Assembly (NCBI RefSeq): GCF_001442535.1
Contig: NZ_CP013141.1
Location: 5,647,480-5,661,137, forward strand
Origin: Lysobacter antibioticus
GTDB lineage: Bacteria; Pseudomonadota; Gammaproteobacteria; Xanthomonadales; Xanthomonadaceae
Direction: 5' to 3'
DNA length: 13,658 bases
Shown here: positions 1 through 7,337 of the stretch, piece by piece
Layout of the letters: every line of letters begins with the position of its first letter
Position numbering within the stretch: position 1 is the first letter of the stretch
Program-made: the position numbers and the translations under genes
The notes under the pieces: generated by a model
Seen by the model: the letters and a program-made list of their open reading frames with translations, nothing else
Told to the model about the DNA's origin: nothing
Database searches by the model: none

Positions 1-368
1 GCGCCGAACTGGTCGAGAACCCGAACCCGCCGGCACCGCCGCAAACCATGCCGAGTGCGCCGCCGGCCGCGCCCGCCGCTTCCACCGCCGCACAGACGCC
101 GGCCACGCCGCTGCCCGGCAACCGTCCACCGCAGTACCCGGCGCAGGCCCTGCGCCGCGGCGAAGGCGGCACGGTGCGGATCCGGGTGACGGTCGACGAG
201 CAGGGTTCGTTGAGCGATCTGCAGGTCGTGGAAGGCAGCGGTTCGCGCCTGCTCGATCGCGCTGCAGTGTCCGCCGTGCGCCAGTGGCGCTTCCGCCCGG
301 CGATGCGCAACGGTCGCCCGGTGGCCGATGCGGTGATCGTGCCGATCACCTTCAACGCGAACCAGTGA
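1..368 (+). CDS. TonB-type energy transducer, C-terminal part (5' end outside window)
   Basis: The frame is open from the left edge (first whole codon at 3) to TGA at 366-368, giving 121 visible residues. The ATG at 48 lies inside a Pro/Ala-rich linker, so it is probably internal. The visible part is a low-complexity linker (about residues 1-42) followed by a TonB C-terminal domain: PQYPAQALRRGEGG, the strand LQVVEGSGSRLLDRAA and the hallmark QWRFRPA near residue 95. Proteins of this family span the inner membrane and use the proton motive force, through ExbB/ExbD, to drive outer-membrane TonB-dependent receptors; short solo versions may serve one receptor or have lost that role. The next gene downstream is a paralogue with the same domain. 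No exbB/exbD is visible. The family call is secure; which receptor it serves is unknown. Confidence 0.85.
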   Translation, partial: AELVENPNPPAPPQTMPSAPPAAPAASTAAQTPATPLPGNRPPQYPAQALRRGEGGTVRIRVTVDEQGSLSDLQVVEGSGSRLLDRAAVSAVRQWRFRPAMRNGRPVADAVIVPITFNANQ

Positions 369-476
369 TCCGGGCCTTGCCTGTCGCTCGCCTGAATCTT
401 CTTTACCTTCCGTTCACCGCTGGCTAACGACCGCGCTTGGAAGCTCGGCGCTCGGTCGCGCCCCCCGGGACCGCAG

Positions 477-485
477 AAAGGAGGT
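477..485 (+). promoter_or_regulatory. Strong ribosome binding site fixing the start of the second TonB gene
   Basis: AAAGGAGGT lies five bases before the ATG at 491 and matches the anti-Shine-Dalgarno sequence almost perfectly. It decides against the upstream in-frame TTG at 437, which would add 18 residues and place this site inside the coding region. Confidence 0.8.
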
Positions 486-490
486 CAAAA

Positions 491-1108
491 ATGAGCGTTG
501 CATCACATCCATTGGACCCGAACAGCCACGACCTCGACGCCACGCCGGCCCCCGATGCCGCTGCGATCGAAGTCGTACCGAGTTCCACCGGTCTGTGGTT
601 GCTGCTGCTCCTGCTCGGCGCGACCTTCCTGGGTTGGTACTACTACGGCAAGCGCCCGCCGGCGCCGCCGCCGGCCCCGGCGATGCCGCTGGTGATCGTT
701 CCGCCGATCGAGCGCAACAGCCTCGCCGAAGCCGTGCCGGCCGCCACCGCGCGCAAGACGGCCGTTGCAGCGGCCGCCGTCGAAGCCGCGGCGAAGCCGG
801 AGGTCACGGCAAAGATCGACACGCCGCGCGTGACGCAGGCGCTGCCCTTGGCCGCCGACAACGCCGCACCGCGCTACCCGGCCGGCGCCCTGCGCCGCGG
901 CGAAGGCGGCACCGTGGTGCTGCGGGTGAATGTCGGTGCCGACGGCAAGCCCGAGGACGTCGAAGTCGCGCGCCACAGCGGTTCGCGCGAACTCGACCGC
1001 GCCGCCTTGGTCGCGGTGCGCGATTGGCGCTTCCGCCCGGCGACCCGCGACGGCCGCGAAGTGGCCTCGGTGGTCGAGCAGCCGGTGGAATTCAAGCCCC
1101 GCCAATGA
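491..1108 (+). CDS. TonB family protein (energy transducer)
   Basis: This is a complete 205-residue protein beginning at the ATG behind a strong RBS. It has a cytoplasmic N-terminus of about 33 residues, one membrane helix at about 34-52 (GLWLLLLLLGATFLGWYYYG), a Pro-rich then Ala-rich periplasmic linker (about 55-120), and a TonB C-terminal domain (about 127-203) with PRYPAGALRRGEGG and DWRFRPATRDGR. This is the classical TonB layout, although the linker lacks the long Glu-Pro/Lys-Pro repeats of E. coli TonB. The C-terminal domain is very similar to that of the preceding gene, including about 25 identical bases at 145-170 and 885-910. The two genes are 122 bases apart with no obvious terminator, so they may be cotranscribed. 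The likely role is transmitting inner-membrane energy to TonB-dependent receptors; the partner is unknown. Confidence 0.87.
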   Translation: MSVASHPLDPNSHDLDATPAPDAAAIEVVPSSTGLWLLLLLLGATFLGWYYYGKRPPAPPPAPAMPLVIVPPIERNSLAEAVPAATARKTAVAAAAVEAAAKPEVTAKIDTPRVTQALPLAADNAAPRYPAGALRRGEGGTVVLRVNVGADGKPEDVEVARHSGSRELDRAALVAVRDWRFRPATRDGREVASVVEQPVEFKPRQ

Positions 1109-1196
1109 ATCTCCGGCCGTGAGCCGAGATAAAACACCCATGACGGCGAAAGCCGACGACGGCGATACTCGCCTCACTCATCGCTGATCCCACATA

Positions 1197-1227
1197 GCAA
1201 AACGGCGGCCCAAGGCCGCCGTTTTGC
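1197..1227. terminator. Bidirectional intrinsic terminator between tonB-like gene and aroA
   Basis: A perfect 14-base inverted repeat (1197-1210 and 1214-1227) has a three-base loop. Each arm is GCAAAACGGCGGCC or its complement, so an A-run on one side becomes a U-run on the other for both strands. It lies between two convergent genes, 88 bases after the TonB stop and 26 bases after the aroA stop, and can end both transcripts. Confidence 0.9.
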
Positions 1228-1253
1228 GTCTGCAACAAGCTTGCGCCGGCGCC

Positions 1254-2579
1254 CTACTCGGCGGCACCGACCCGCATGCCCGCTTTCGCGGCCAAGGCTT
1301 CGAAACCCGGGAACGAGGTCGCGACGTTGGCGACGTCGCCGATGCGGACCTCGCCGCTCGCCAGTTGCGCGGCGATCGCGAAGCTCATGGCGATGCGGTG
1401 GTCGCCGTGGCTGTCGACTTCGCCGCCGTGCAAAGCGCCGCCTTCGATGATCGCTCCGTCGGGCGTCTCGACGATGTTCGCGCCGAGCGCGCGCAAGCCA
1501 GTCGCCATGGTGGCGATGCGGTCGGACTCCTTGACCCGCAATTCGGCTGCACCGCGGATGGTGGTGCGGCCCTTCGCGGTGGCCGCGGCGATGAACAGGG
1601 CTGGGAACTCGTCGATCATGTCCGGCACCAGCGCTTCCGGCACCTCGATGCCGTGCAGCGGCGCGTAGCGCACCCGCAAATCGGCGACCGGTTCGCCGCC
1701 TTCGGCGCGCGGGTTTTCCTCGACGATGTCGGCGCCCATCAGGCGCAACGCCGCCAGCAGGCCGGTGCGGCGCGGGTTCATGCCGACCGCTTCCAGGCGC
1801 AGTTCCGAACCCGGCACCACGCTCGCGGCGACCAGGAAGAACGCGGCCGAGGAGAAGTCGGCCGGCACCGCGATGTCGGTCGCGCGCAACACGTGGCCAC
1901 CGCCCAGGCGCGCATACCCGGGCGAGAATTCGATCGGCCAGCCGAACGCGGCGAGCATGCGCTCGGTGTAGTCGCGGGTCGGGTGCGGCTCATGCACGAC
2001 GGTGTCGCCGTAGGCGTACAGGCCGGCCAGCAGCAACGCCGACTTCACCTGTGCGCTGGCGACCGGCAAGGTGTATTCGATGCCCTGCAGCGAACGGCCG
2101 CCGCGGATGCGCAGCGGCGGCAGGCCGCCGTCTTCGGTTTCGATCTGCGCGCCCATCGCCGCGAGCGGCTCGGTGACCCGGCGCATGGGCCGCTTCGACA
2201 GCGAGGCATCGCCGATCAGCACGCTGTCGAAATCCTGCCCGGCCAACACGCCGGCGAGCAGGCGCATGCCGGTGCCGGCGTTGCCGCAGTCCAGCGCTTC
2301 GGCGACGCCGCGCAGGCCGTGCATGCCGACGCCGTGAACGATGCGTTCGCTCGCGCTCGGCGTTTCGATGCGCACGCCGAGGCGCTCGAACACGCGCGCG
2401 GTGGCGCGGGTGTCCTCGCCTTCCAGAAAACCGGTGACGCGGGTGATGCCTTCGGCCAGCGCGCCGAGCATCACCGCCCGGTGCGAAACCGACTTGTCGC
2501 CCGGCACACGCAGCGAACCGCGCAGGGGCGAACCCGTTCCGGCCGTCCAGGCCGCTTGTTCTTCGATGAGCGCACTCAT
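1254..2579 (-). CDS. aroA: 3-phosphoshikimate 1-carboxyvinyltransferase (EPSP synthase)
   Basis: The protein has 441 residues and a normal family length. It transfers the enolpyruvyl group of PEP to shikimate-3-phosphate, the sixth step of the shikimate pathway, in the cytoplasm. Visible motifs are RVPGDKSVSHRA (24-35; substrate Lys29, Ser30, Arg34), CGNAGTGMR (98-106), GDASLSKRPMRRV (123-135), SAQVKSALLLAGL (175-187), MIDEFPAL (321-328, with the catalytic Asp), LRVKESDR (347-354) and HGDHRIAMSF (391-400). The SAQVKS, RPM and DASL patterns and the ENPRAEGGEPVADLRVR block resemble the CP4/class II branch more than E. coli AroA. Residue Gly102 aligns with the position that is Ala in glyphosate-tolerant CP4. 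The ATG overlaps the hisC stop as ATGA, so the start is well supported and translation is probably coupled. The terminator at 1197-1227 ends the operon. Confidence 0.96.
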   Translation of the reverse strand: MSALIEEQAAWTAGTGSPLRGSLRVPGDKSVSHRAVMLGALAEGITRVTGFLEGEDTRATARVFERLGVRIETPSASERIVHGVGMHGLRGVAEALDCGNAGTGMRLLAGVLAGQDFDSVLIGDASLSKRPMRRVTEPLAAMGAQIETEDGGLPPLRIRGGRSLQGIEYTLPVASAQVKSALLLAGLYAYGDTVVHEPHPTRDYTERMLAAFGWPIEFSPGYARLGGGHVLRATDIAVPADFSSAAFFLVAASVVPGSELRLEAVGMNPRRTGLLAALRLMGADIVEENPRAEGGEPVADLRVRYAPLHGIEVPEALVPDMIDEFPALFIAAATAKGRTTIRGAAELRVKESDRIATMATGLRALGANIVETPDGAIIEGGALHGGEVDSHGDHRIAMSFAIAAQLASGEVRIGDVANVATSFPGFEALAAKAGMRVGAAE

Positions 2580-3760
2580 GTCAGCACTTGGTCCAATGCC
2601 GCCAGCAGGCGGCGGTTCTCGTCGGGCGAGCCGACACTGATCCGCAGGCAATCGGCGAGCCCGTAGCCGGCCATCGGCCGCAGGATCACGCCGCGCTCGA
2701 CCAGGGCCGCTTCGATCTGCGCGGTGCGCGGACCGAACTCGACCAGGACGAAATTGGTCTGCGAGGGGAAGACGCGCAGGCCGCGCTGCTGCAAGGCCGC
2801 CGCCAGCGCGGCACGCTGTTCGGCGTTGCGCGCGCAAGCCCAGTCCAGATGCGCCTCGTCGGCCAGCGCCGCGACGCAGGCGGCCAGGGCCGGGCCGTTG
2901 ACGTTGAAGCTTTCGCGCAACCGGTCCATGACCTGGACCAGGCCGGGCTGGGCGAGCAGATAGCCGACCCGCAAACCGGCCAGACCATAGGCCTTGCTGA
3001 AAGTGCGGGTGATGGCGAGGTTCGGATAGCGGCCGAGCAAGGACAGCGCGCTGGCGTAGTCCGGGGCCTCGGCCATTTCGGCATAGGCCTCGTCCATCAC
3101 CACCAGCACATCGGCCGGCACGCGGTCGAGGAACGCGATCATCGCTTCGCGCCCGAACCAGGTGCCGGTCGGGTTGTTCGGATTGGCCACGTAGACCAGG
3201 CGCGTGGCCGGGCCGATCGCAGCCGCGATTGCGTCGAGGTCGTGGCCGCAGGGCATCGCCGCGTCGCGCGGCAGGGCCTCGACGATGCGCATGGTCGCGC
3301 CGGCGGCCTGGGTCGCGAGTGCGAACACGGCGAAACCGTAGCGAGAGAACACGACCTCGTCGCCGGGGCCGGCGAACACCTGCGCGAGCTGCATCAGCAA
3401 CTCGTGCGAGCCGTTGCCGAGTTGGACCTGGGCGACGTCGACGCCGTGCTTGGCGGCGAGCGCGCGCTTGAGGTCGGCGCCAAGCGGGTCGGGATAACGA
3501 TGCAAGGCGTGCAGCGAGTCGAGGATCGCCGCGCGCGCCTGCGGCGACGGGCCGTAGGGGTTTTCGTTGGAGCCCAGTTCGGCCAGGTTGGCCTCGCCGA
3601 AACGGCGCCGCAGCGCGACCAGGTCGTGACCCGGGTCGTAGGCCTTCAGGCGCTGGATGCCGGCCTGCGCGCGCGCGGCGAACCAGGCTTCGTCATAGGC
3701 CGGCGCGCCCCTGTCCTCGCGACTGGCAGGCTCTTGCGCTTGCGTGGCCGGCGCGCTCAT
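2576..3760 (-). CDS. hisC: Histidinol-phosphate / aromatic aminotransferase (PLP fold type I)
   Basis: The 394-residue protein is a PLP-dependent class I/II aminotransferase of the HisC family. Motifs in order: ELGSNENPYGPSP (61-73), LGNGSHELL (114-122), ANPNNPTG (192-199), VMDEAYAEMA (221-230; Asp223 for the PLP ring nitrogen), TFSKAYGLAGLRVGY (253-267; Lys256 forms the Schiff base, Arg264 binds phosphate) and CLRISVGSP (371-379; Arg373 for the substrate carboxylate). HisC converts imidazole-acetol phosphate and glutamate to histidinol phosphate, and many homologues also transaminate phenylpyruvate and hydroxyphenylpyruvate. Its position between pheA and aroA, away from any his gene, matches the HisC2/HisHb copy of Pseudomonas and suggests the aromatic role, which is inference. 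The ATG overlaps the pheA stop as ATGA and its own stop overlaps aroA in the same way. The Ala/Glu-rich first 20 residues are a short extension. Confidence 0.92.
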   Translation of the reverse strand: MSAPATQAQEPASREDRGAPAYDEAWFAARAQAGIQRLKAYDPGHDLVALRRRFGEANLAELGSNENPYGPSPQARAAILDSLHALHRYPDPLGADLKRALAAKHGVDVAQVQLGNGSHELLMQLAQVFAGPGDEVVFSRYGFAVFALATQAAGATMRIVEALPRDAAMPCGHDLDAIAAAIGPATRLVYVANPNNPTGTWFGREAMIAFLDRVPADVLVVMDEAYAEMAEAPDYASALSLLGRYPNLAITRTFSKAYGLAGLRVGYLLAQPGLVQVMDRLRESFNVNGPALAACVAALADEAHLDWACARNAEQRAALAAALQQRGLRVFPSQTNFVLVEFGPRTAQIEAALVERGVILRPMAGYGLADCLRISVGSPDENRRLLAALDQVLT

Positions 3761-4977
3761 GCGATCGCCACCGGGTAGGAGCCGAGCACCTTCACTTCGT
3801 GCGCCAGCTCTTCCAGTTCTTCCAGCGCTTCGCGCATCGCCGGCTCCTGCACGTGGCCGCCGATGTCGACGAAGAAGGCGTACTGCCAACGGCCGGTGTG
3901 GCCCGGACGCGACTCGATGCGGTTCATGCTCAGGCCGCGCTTGGCGAACGGCGACAGCACGTTGTAGAGCGCGCCCGGCTCGTCCTTGATGAAGATCAGC
4001 AGCGAGGTGCGGTCGTTGCCCGACGGCGTGAACAGTTCGCGGCCGATCACCAGGAATCGGGTGGTGTTGTCGGGGCGGTCCTCGATCGGACCGGCGACGG
4101 TGCGCAGCCCGTACACGCTGCCGGCGCTGGCACCGGCGATCGCGGCGGCGTCGTCGGCATTGCGCGCCCGGCGCGCGGCTTCGGCGTTGCTCGATACCGC
4201 GATCTTCTCGGCTTTCGGCAAGTACTCGCGCAACCAGGCCTTGCACTGGGCGAACGACTGCGGATGCGAATAGACGCGTTCGATGTCCTCGATACGGCCG
4301 CTGCGCGAGAGCAGGTGCTGGTGCACGCGCAACTCGACTTCGCCGCTGATCTTGAGCCCGGAGGTCAGGAACATGTCGAGGGTCGACTGGATCGTGCCCT
4401 GGGTCGAGTTCTCGACCGGCACCACGCCGAAATCGGCGTTGCCGGCTTCGACTTCCTGGAACACTTCCTCGATGCTCGCCAGCGGCAGGCCGTGGATCGA
4501 GTGGCCGAAATGCTTGTACACCGCCTGCTGCGAATGCGTGCCTTCCGGGCCGAGGAAGCCGATCTTGAGCGGCTCCTGCTGGGCCAGGCAGGCCGACATG
4601 ATTTCGCGGAACAGCCGCACCAGCACTTCGTCGTTGAGCGGACCGTCGTTGCGGTCGACCACCCGGCGCAACACCTGGGCCTCGCGCTCGGGGCGGTAGT
4701 AATCGACCGCGGCGGCGAGCTTGCCCTTGGCCTTGCCGACCTGGTTGGCGAACTGCGCGCGCTCGCCGATCAGTTCCTGGATGTGGCGGTCGATGCCGTC
4801 GATGCGCTCGCGCAGCAGCGCCAGGTCGGGACTGACCACGGCCGGTTCCGACCCGGCTTTCGCCTTGCCGACGGGCTTCTTTTCGGTGGCGCCCTTGGCG
4901 GCGGCCGGTTTCGGCTGGCCGGGCTTGGCCGGCGGCTTGCGGTCTGCTTGCTGGGTCTTGCGTGACTTGTCGGTCAT
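3757..4977 (-). CDS. pheA: Bifunctional chorismate mutase / prephenate dehydratase (P-protein)
   Basis: The 406-residue protein converts chorismate to prephenate and then phenylpyruvate. Residues 1-47 are a Lys/Pro/Ala-rich low-complexity extension. An AroQ-type mutase domain follows (about 50-132) with Arg56, Arg73, Lys82/84 and YRPEREAQ (94-101). The dehydratase domain (about 137-313) begins IGFLGPEGTHSQQA and contains VVPVENSTQGTI and the catalytic TRF (306-308). The C-terminal ACT domain has GALYNV (335-340) and ESRP (355-358), the phenylalanine-binding motifs, so feedback inhibition by Phe is expected. The ATG at 4977 was chosen because homology starts well after it; an in-frame GTG at 5046 would only add non-conserved residues. 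The Shine-Dalgarno is weak (GAGACG). serC lies 141 bases upstream, with a hairpin between them, and hisC overlaps by four bases. Confidence 0.95.
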   Translation of the reverse strand: MTDKSRKTQQADRKPPAKPGQPKPAAAKGATEKKPVGKAKAGSEPAVVSPDLALLRERIDGIDRHIQELIGERAQFANQVGKAKGKLAAAVDYYRPEREAQVLRRVVDRNDGPLNDEVLVRLFREIMSACLAQQEPLKIGFLGPEGTHSQQAVYKHFGHSIHGLPLASIEEVFQEVEAGNADFGVVPVENSTQGTIQSTLDMFLTSGLKISGEVELRVHQHLLSRSGRIEDIERVYSHPQSFAQCKAWLREYLPKAEKIAVSSNAEAARRARNADDAAAIAGASAGSVYGLRTVAGPIEDRPDNTTRFLVIGRELFTPSGNDRTSLLIFIKDEPGALYNVLSPFAKRGLSMNRIESRPGHTGRWQYAFFVDIGGHVQEPAMREALEELEELAHEVKVLGSYPVAIA

Positions 4978-5081
4978 TGTCGTCTCGTCGCTACCGAAGG
5001 TGTTGCGATGCCGTCCCTGGTGGAACACGAAGCCTTCGGATCGCACGGCCCGGCCATCCGAGACCGGGCGTTCGCAGCCGC

Positions 5082-5106
5082 GGCCGATGCCGATGCGGCA
5101 TCGGCC
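5082..5106 (-). other. Stem-loop between serC and pheA
   Basis: A perfect 10-base inverted repeat (5082-5091 and 5097-5106, arms GGCCGATGCC / GGCATCGGCC) has a five-base loop and lies 13 bases after the serC stop. No U-run follows on the minus strand, so it is not a canonical terminator. It may protect the serC mRNA 3' end or cause partial attenuation inside the operon. No Phe-rich leader peptide was seen downstream of it. Confidence 0.5.
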
Positions 5107-5118
5107 AAGCGCGGCGGC

Positions 5119-6204
5119 TTACCCGTGCCGTTGCTGGAAGTCCTGCATGAAGGCCGCGAGCGCTTGCACGCCCTCTTCAGGCATGGCGTTGTAGATCGAG
5201 GCGCGCATGCCGCCCAGGGCGCGATGGCCCTTGAGCGAGATCAGGCCCGCGTCCTGCGCTTGCTTGAGGAAAGGCTTATCGAGCGCTTCGTCCTTGAGGA
5301 AGAACGGCACGTTCATGCGCGAACGCGCAGCGGTCGCCACTTCGTTGCGATAGAAGCCGCCGGAGTTGTCGATCACGCTGTACAGCAGCTTGGACTTGCG
5401 GTCGTTGCGCTTGGCGAATTCTTCCACGCCGCCTTCGGCCAGCATCCACTTGAACACCAGGCCGGCCAGGTACCAGTTCCAGGTCGGCGGCGTGTTGAGC
5501 ATGGACTCGCCCTTGACGTGGGCGCGGTAGTCGAAGATCTCCGCGCGCGGCTGGCCGGCGCGTTCGAGCAGTTCGCGCTTGACGATGACCACGCTGACGC
5601 CGACCGGGCCGAGGTTCTTCTGCGCGCCGGCATAGATCACCCCGAACTTCGACACGTCGAGCGGTTCGGAGACGATGCTGGAGCTGAAGTCGCCGATCAG
5701 CGGAACGTCGCCGGTGTCGGGGATGTCGCGGAACTCGACGCCGTGGATGGTCTCGTTGGCGGTGTAATGCACATAGGCCGCATCCTTGGACAGGGCCCAG
5801 GTGTCGCGCGCCGGGATGGTGCGGAAGCCGTCGGCCTCGCCGTTGGCGGCGATGTTGGCGTTGACGTAAGGCTTGACCTGCTTGAGCGCGGTCTTGCCCC
5901 AGTGGCCGGTGACCACGTAGTCCACGGTCTGGCCCGGGTCGGCGAAGTTCAGCGCGATCAGGGCCTGCTGCGCGGTCGCGCCGCCCTGCAGGAACAACAC
6001 GGCGTAATCTTCGGGGATCGACATCAGCGCGCGCAGGTCGCGCTCGGCCTCGGCGGCGACCTGGATGAATTCCGGGCCGCGGTGGCTGAGCTCTACGATC
6101 GAGGCCCCGGCGTTGTTCCACTCCAGCAGTTCCGACTGCGCCTGCAGCAGGACCGGTTCGGGCAGGGTCGCGGGACCGGCACTAAAGTTGAAAGCGCGGG
6201 ACAT
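5119..6204 (-). CDS. serC: Phosphoserine aminotransferase
   Basis: The 361-residue, PLP-dependent enzyme converts 3-phosphohydroxypyruvate plus glutamate to phosphoserine, and the related 4-phosphohydroxythreonine step of vitamin B6 synthesis. Motifs: [19 protein letters not shown] (5-23), ELSHRGPEF (38-46; His41 and Arg42 bind phosphate), [11 protein letters not shown] (70-80), GDFSSSI (171-177; Asp172), [11 protein letters not shown] (192-202; Lys196 is the Schiff-base lysine) and [17 protein letters not shown] (326-342). The length is that of the family. The start at 6204 has GGAG seven bases upstream. It is the first gene of the serC-pheA-hisC-aroA group, a linkage conserved in gammaproteobacteria. 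msrP diverges from it across 160 bases. No convincing -35/-10 pair could be chosen in that interval for either gene. Confidence 0.96.
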   Translation of the reverse strand: MSRAFNFSAGPATLPEPVLLQAQSELLEWNNAGASIVELSHRGPEFIQVAAEAERDLRALMSIPEDYAVLFLQGGATAQQALIALNFADPGQTVDYVVTGHWGKTALKQVKPYVNANIAANGEADGFRTIPARDTWALSKDAAYVHYTANETIHGVEFRDIPDTGDVPLIGDFSSSIVSEPLDVSKFGVIYAGAQKNLGPVGVSVVIVKRELLERAGQPRAEIFDYRAHVKGESMLNTPPTWNWYLAGLVFKWMLAEGGVEEFAKRNDRKSKLLYSVIDNSGGFYRNEVATAARSRMNVPFFLKDEALDKPFLKQAQDAGLISLKGHRALGGMRASIYNAMPEEGVQALAAFMQDFQQRHG

Positions 6205-6364
6205 CGGAAACTCCGTAGTGGGGGTTGGCCCCTCAGTATGCCGCAGTGCAACACCGTGTGCGCCTCCGTTTCTCGCGCAACTTTTGCCCCGTTGGCTGCC
6301 TCTATCCTCACATCGGGTCCCGTATGTCGTGGGGACTCGGAACCCGCCCCGCCGGAGCCGTCTC

Positions 6365-7336
6365 ATGTCGTTGCGCGATGCCCTCGCTATCCCCTCCTCT
6401 CAGATCACCGACGAGGCCGTCTACCGCGAACGCCGGCGCCTGCTCGCCGCCTTCGCCCTGACCCCGGCGCTGGGCCTGTCCGGCTGCGCCGAGGCCGAAC
6501 CGCCGGCGCCGCGGTCGCTGCCGGCGGCGAGCCCGGAGCAGATGAAGGCCGGCTTCCGCACCGACGAGGTCCTGACCCGCTACGAGGACATCACCACCTA
6601 CAACAACTTCTATGAGTTCGGCACCGACAAGTCCGACCCGTCCCGGGCCGAGCGGACCCTGCGCACCAGTCCGTGGACGGTCGCGGTCGGCGGCGCCTGC
6701 GCCAAGCCGGGCAAGCTCTCGCTGGAGGACCTGATCAAGGGCCTGGCCCCGCAGGAGCGGATCTACCGGCTGCGCTGCGTCGAGGGCTGGTCGATGGTGA
6801 TCCCCTGGCTGGGGGTGCCGCTGGCCGACGTGCTCAAGCGCTTCGAGCCGACCTCGAAGGCCAAGTACGTCGCCTTCACCACCCTGGCCGACCGCAAGCA
6901 GATGCCGGGCCTCGCCTATCCGTCCATCAACTGGCCGTATCGCGAAGGCCTGCGCATCGATGAGGCCATGCACCCGCTGACCCTGCTCGCCACCGGTCTG
7001 TACGGCAAATCGCTGCCGCAACAGAACGGCGCCCCGTTGCGCCTGGTGGTGCCGTGGAAGTACGGCTTCAAGAGCATCAAGTCGATCATCGCCATCACCT
7101 TCGTCGAGCGCCGGCCGCTGACCAGCTGGAACGACCTGCAACCCAGCGAATATGGGTTCTTCTCCAACGTGAACCCGAGCGTCGACCACCCGCGCTGGAG
7201 CCAGAAGACCGAGCGCCGCATCGCCGGCACCGGCAGCAAGTTGTTCGTCGACCGCATCCCGACCCGCTTGTTCAACGGCTACGGCGACCAGGTCGCCAGC
7301 CTGTATGCCGGCATGAGCCTGCGGCTCTGGTTCTGA
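6365..7336 (+). CDS. msrP: Periplasmic protein-methionine-sulfoxide reductase, molybdopterin catalytic subunit
   Basis: The 323-residue sulfite-oxidase-fold enzyme (formerly YedY) repairs oxidised methionines in envelope proteins using a molybdopterin cofactor. It tracks E. coli MsrP closely: [15 protein letters not shown] (79-93), [18 protein letters not shown] (131-148; Cys138 is the Mo ligand), [15 protein letters not shown] (168-182), [13 protein letters not shown] (196-208), [20 protein letters not shown] (219-238) and [13 protein letters not shown] (268-280). The N-terminus has a twin-arginine motif, ERRRLLAAF (22-30), then a hydrophobic stretch ending LSGC (38-41), a lipobox match, so the mature protein may be a Tat-exported lipoprotein rather than soluble. 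The start has GGAG about eight bases upstream. msrQ follows after one base. A longer in-frame extension to 6065 lies antisense to serC and was not used. Confidence 0.95.
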   Translation: MSLRDALAIPSSQITDEAVYRERRRLLAAFALTPALGLSGCAEAEPPAPRSLPAASPEQMKAGFRTDEVLTRYEDITTYNNFYEFGTDKSDPSRAERTLRTSPWTVAVGGACAKPGKLSLEDLIKGLAPQERIYRLRCVEGWSMVIPWLGVPLADVLKRFEPTSKAKYVAFTTLADRKQMPGLAYPSINWPYREGLRIDEAMHPLTLLATGLYGKSLPQQNGAPLRLVVPWKYGFKSIKSIIAITFVERRPLTSWNDLQPSEYGFFSNVNPSVDHPRWSQKTERRIAGTGSKLFVDRIPTRLFNGYGDQVASLYAGMSLRLWF

Positions 7337-7337
7337 G

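Noticed and set aside
437..490. TTG start extending the second TonB gene by 18 residues
   Set aside because: The strong AAAGGAGGT site five bases before ATG 491 decides for the shorter protein.
1141..1187. Short frame MTAKADDGDTRLTHR after the TonB gene
   Set aside because: Only 15 residues, no ribosome binding site, and directly before a terminator.
1224..2666. Long open frame on the plus strand opposite aroA
   Set aside because: Its product is an Arg/His/Gln/Ala-rich mirror of the aroA codons, typical of high-GC DNA, and has no recognisable domain. aroA on the other strand has all family motifs.
2588..4965. Two long plus-strand frames opposite hisC and pheA
   Set aside because: Same composition artefact; the minus-strand products are complete enzymes with catalytic residues.
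4978..5046. GTG start extending PheA by 23 residues
   Set aside because: The added residues are not conserved-looking, and the extension enters the intergenic gap.
6205..6364. Promoters in the serC-msrP divergent gap
   Set aside because: Candidate -10 boxes (such as TATCCT and CATACT) have no -35 at acceptable spacing, so none was called.
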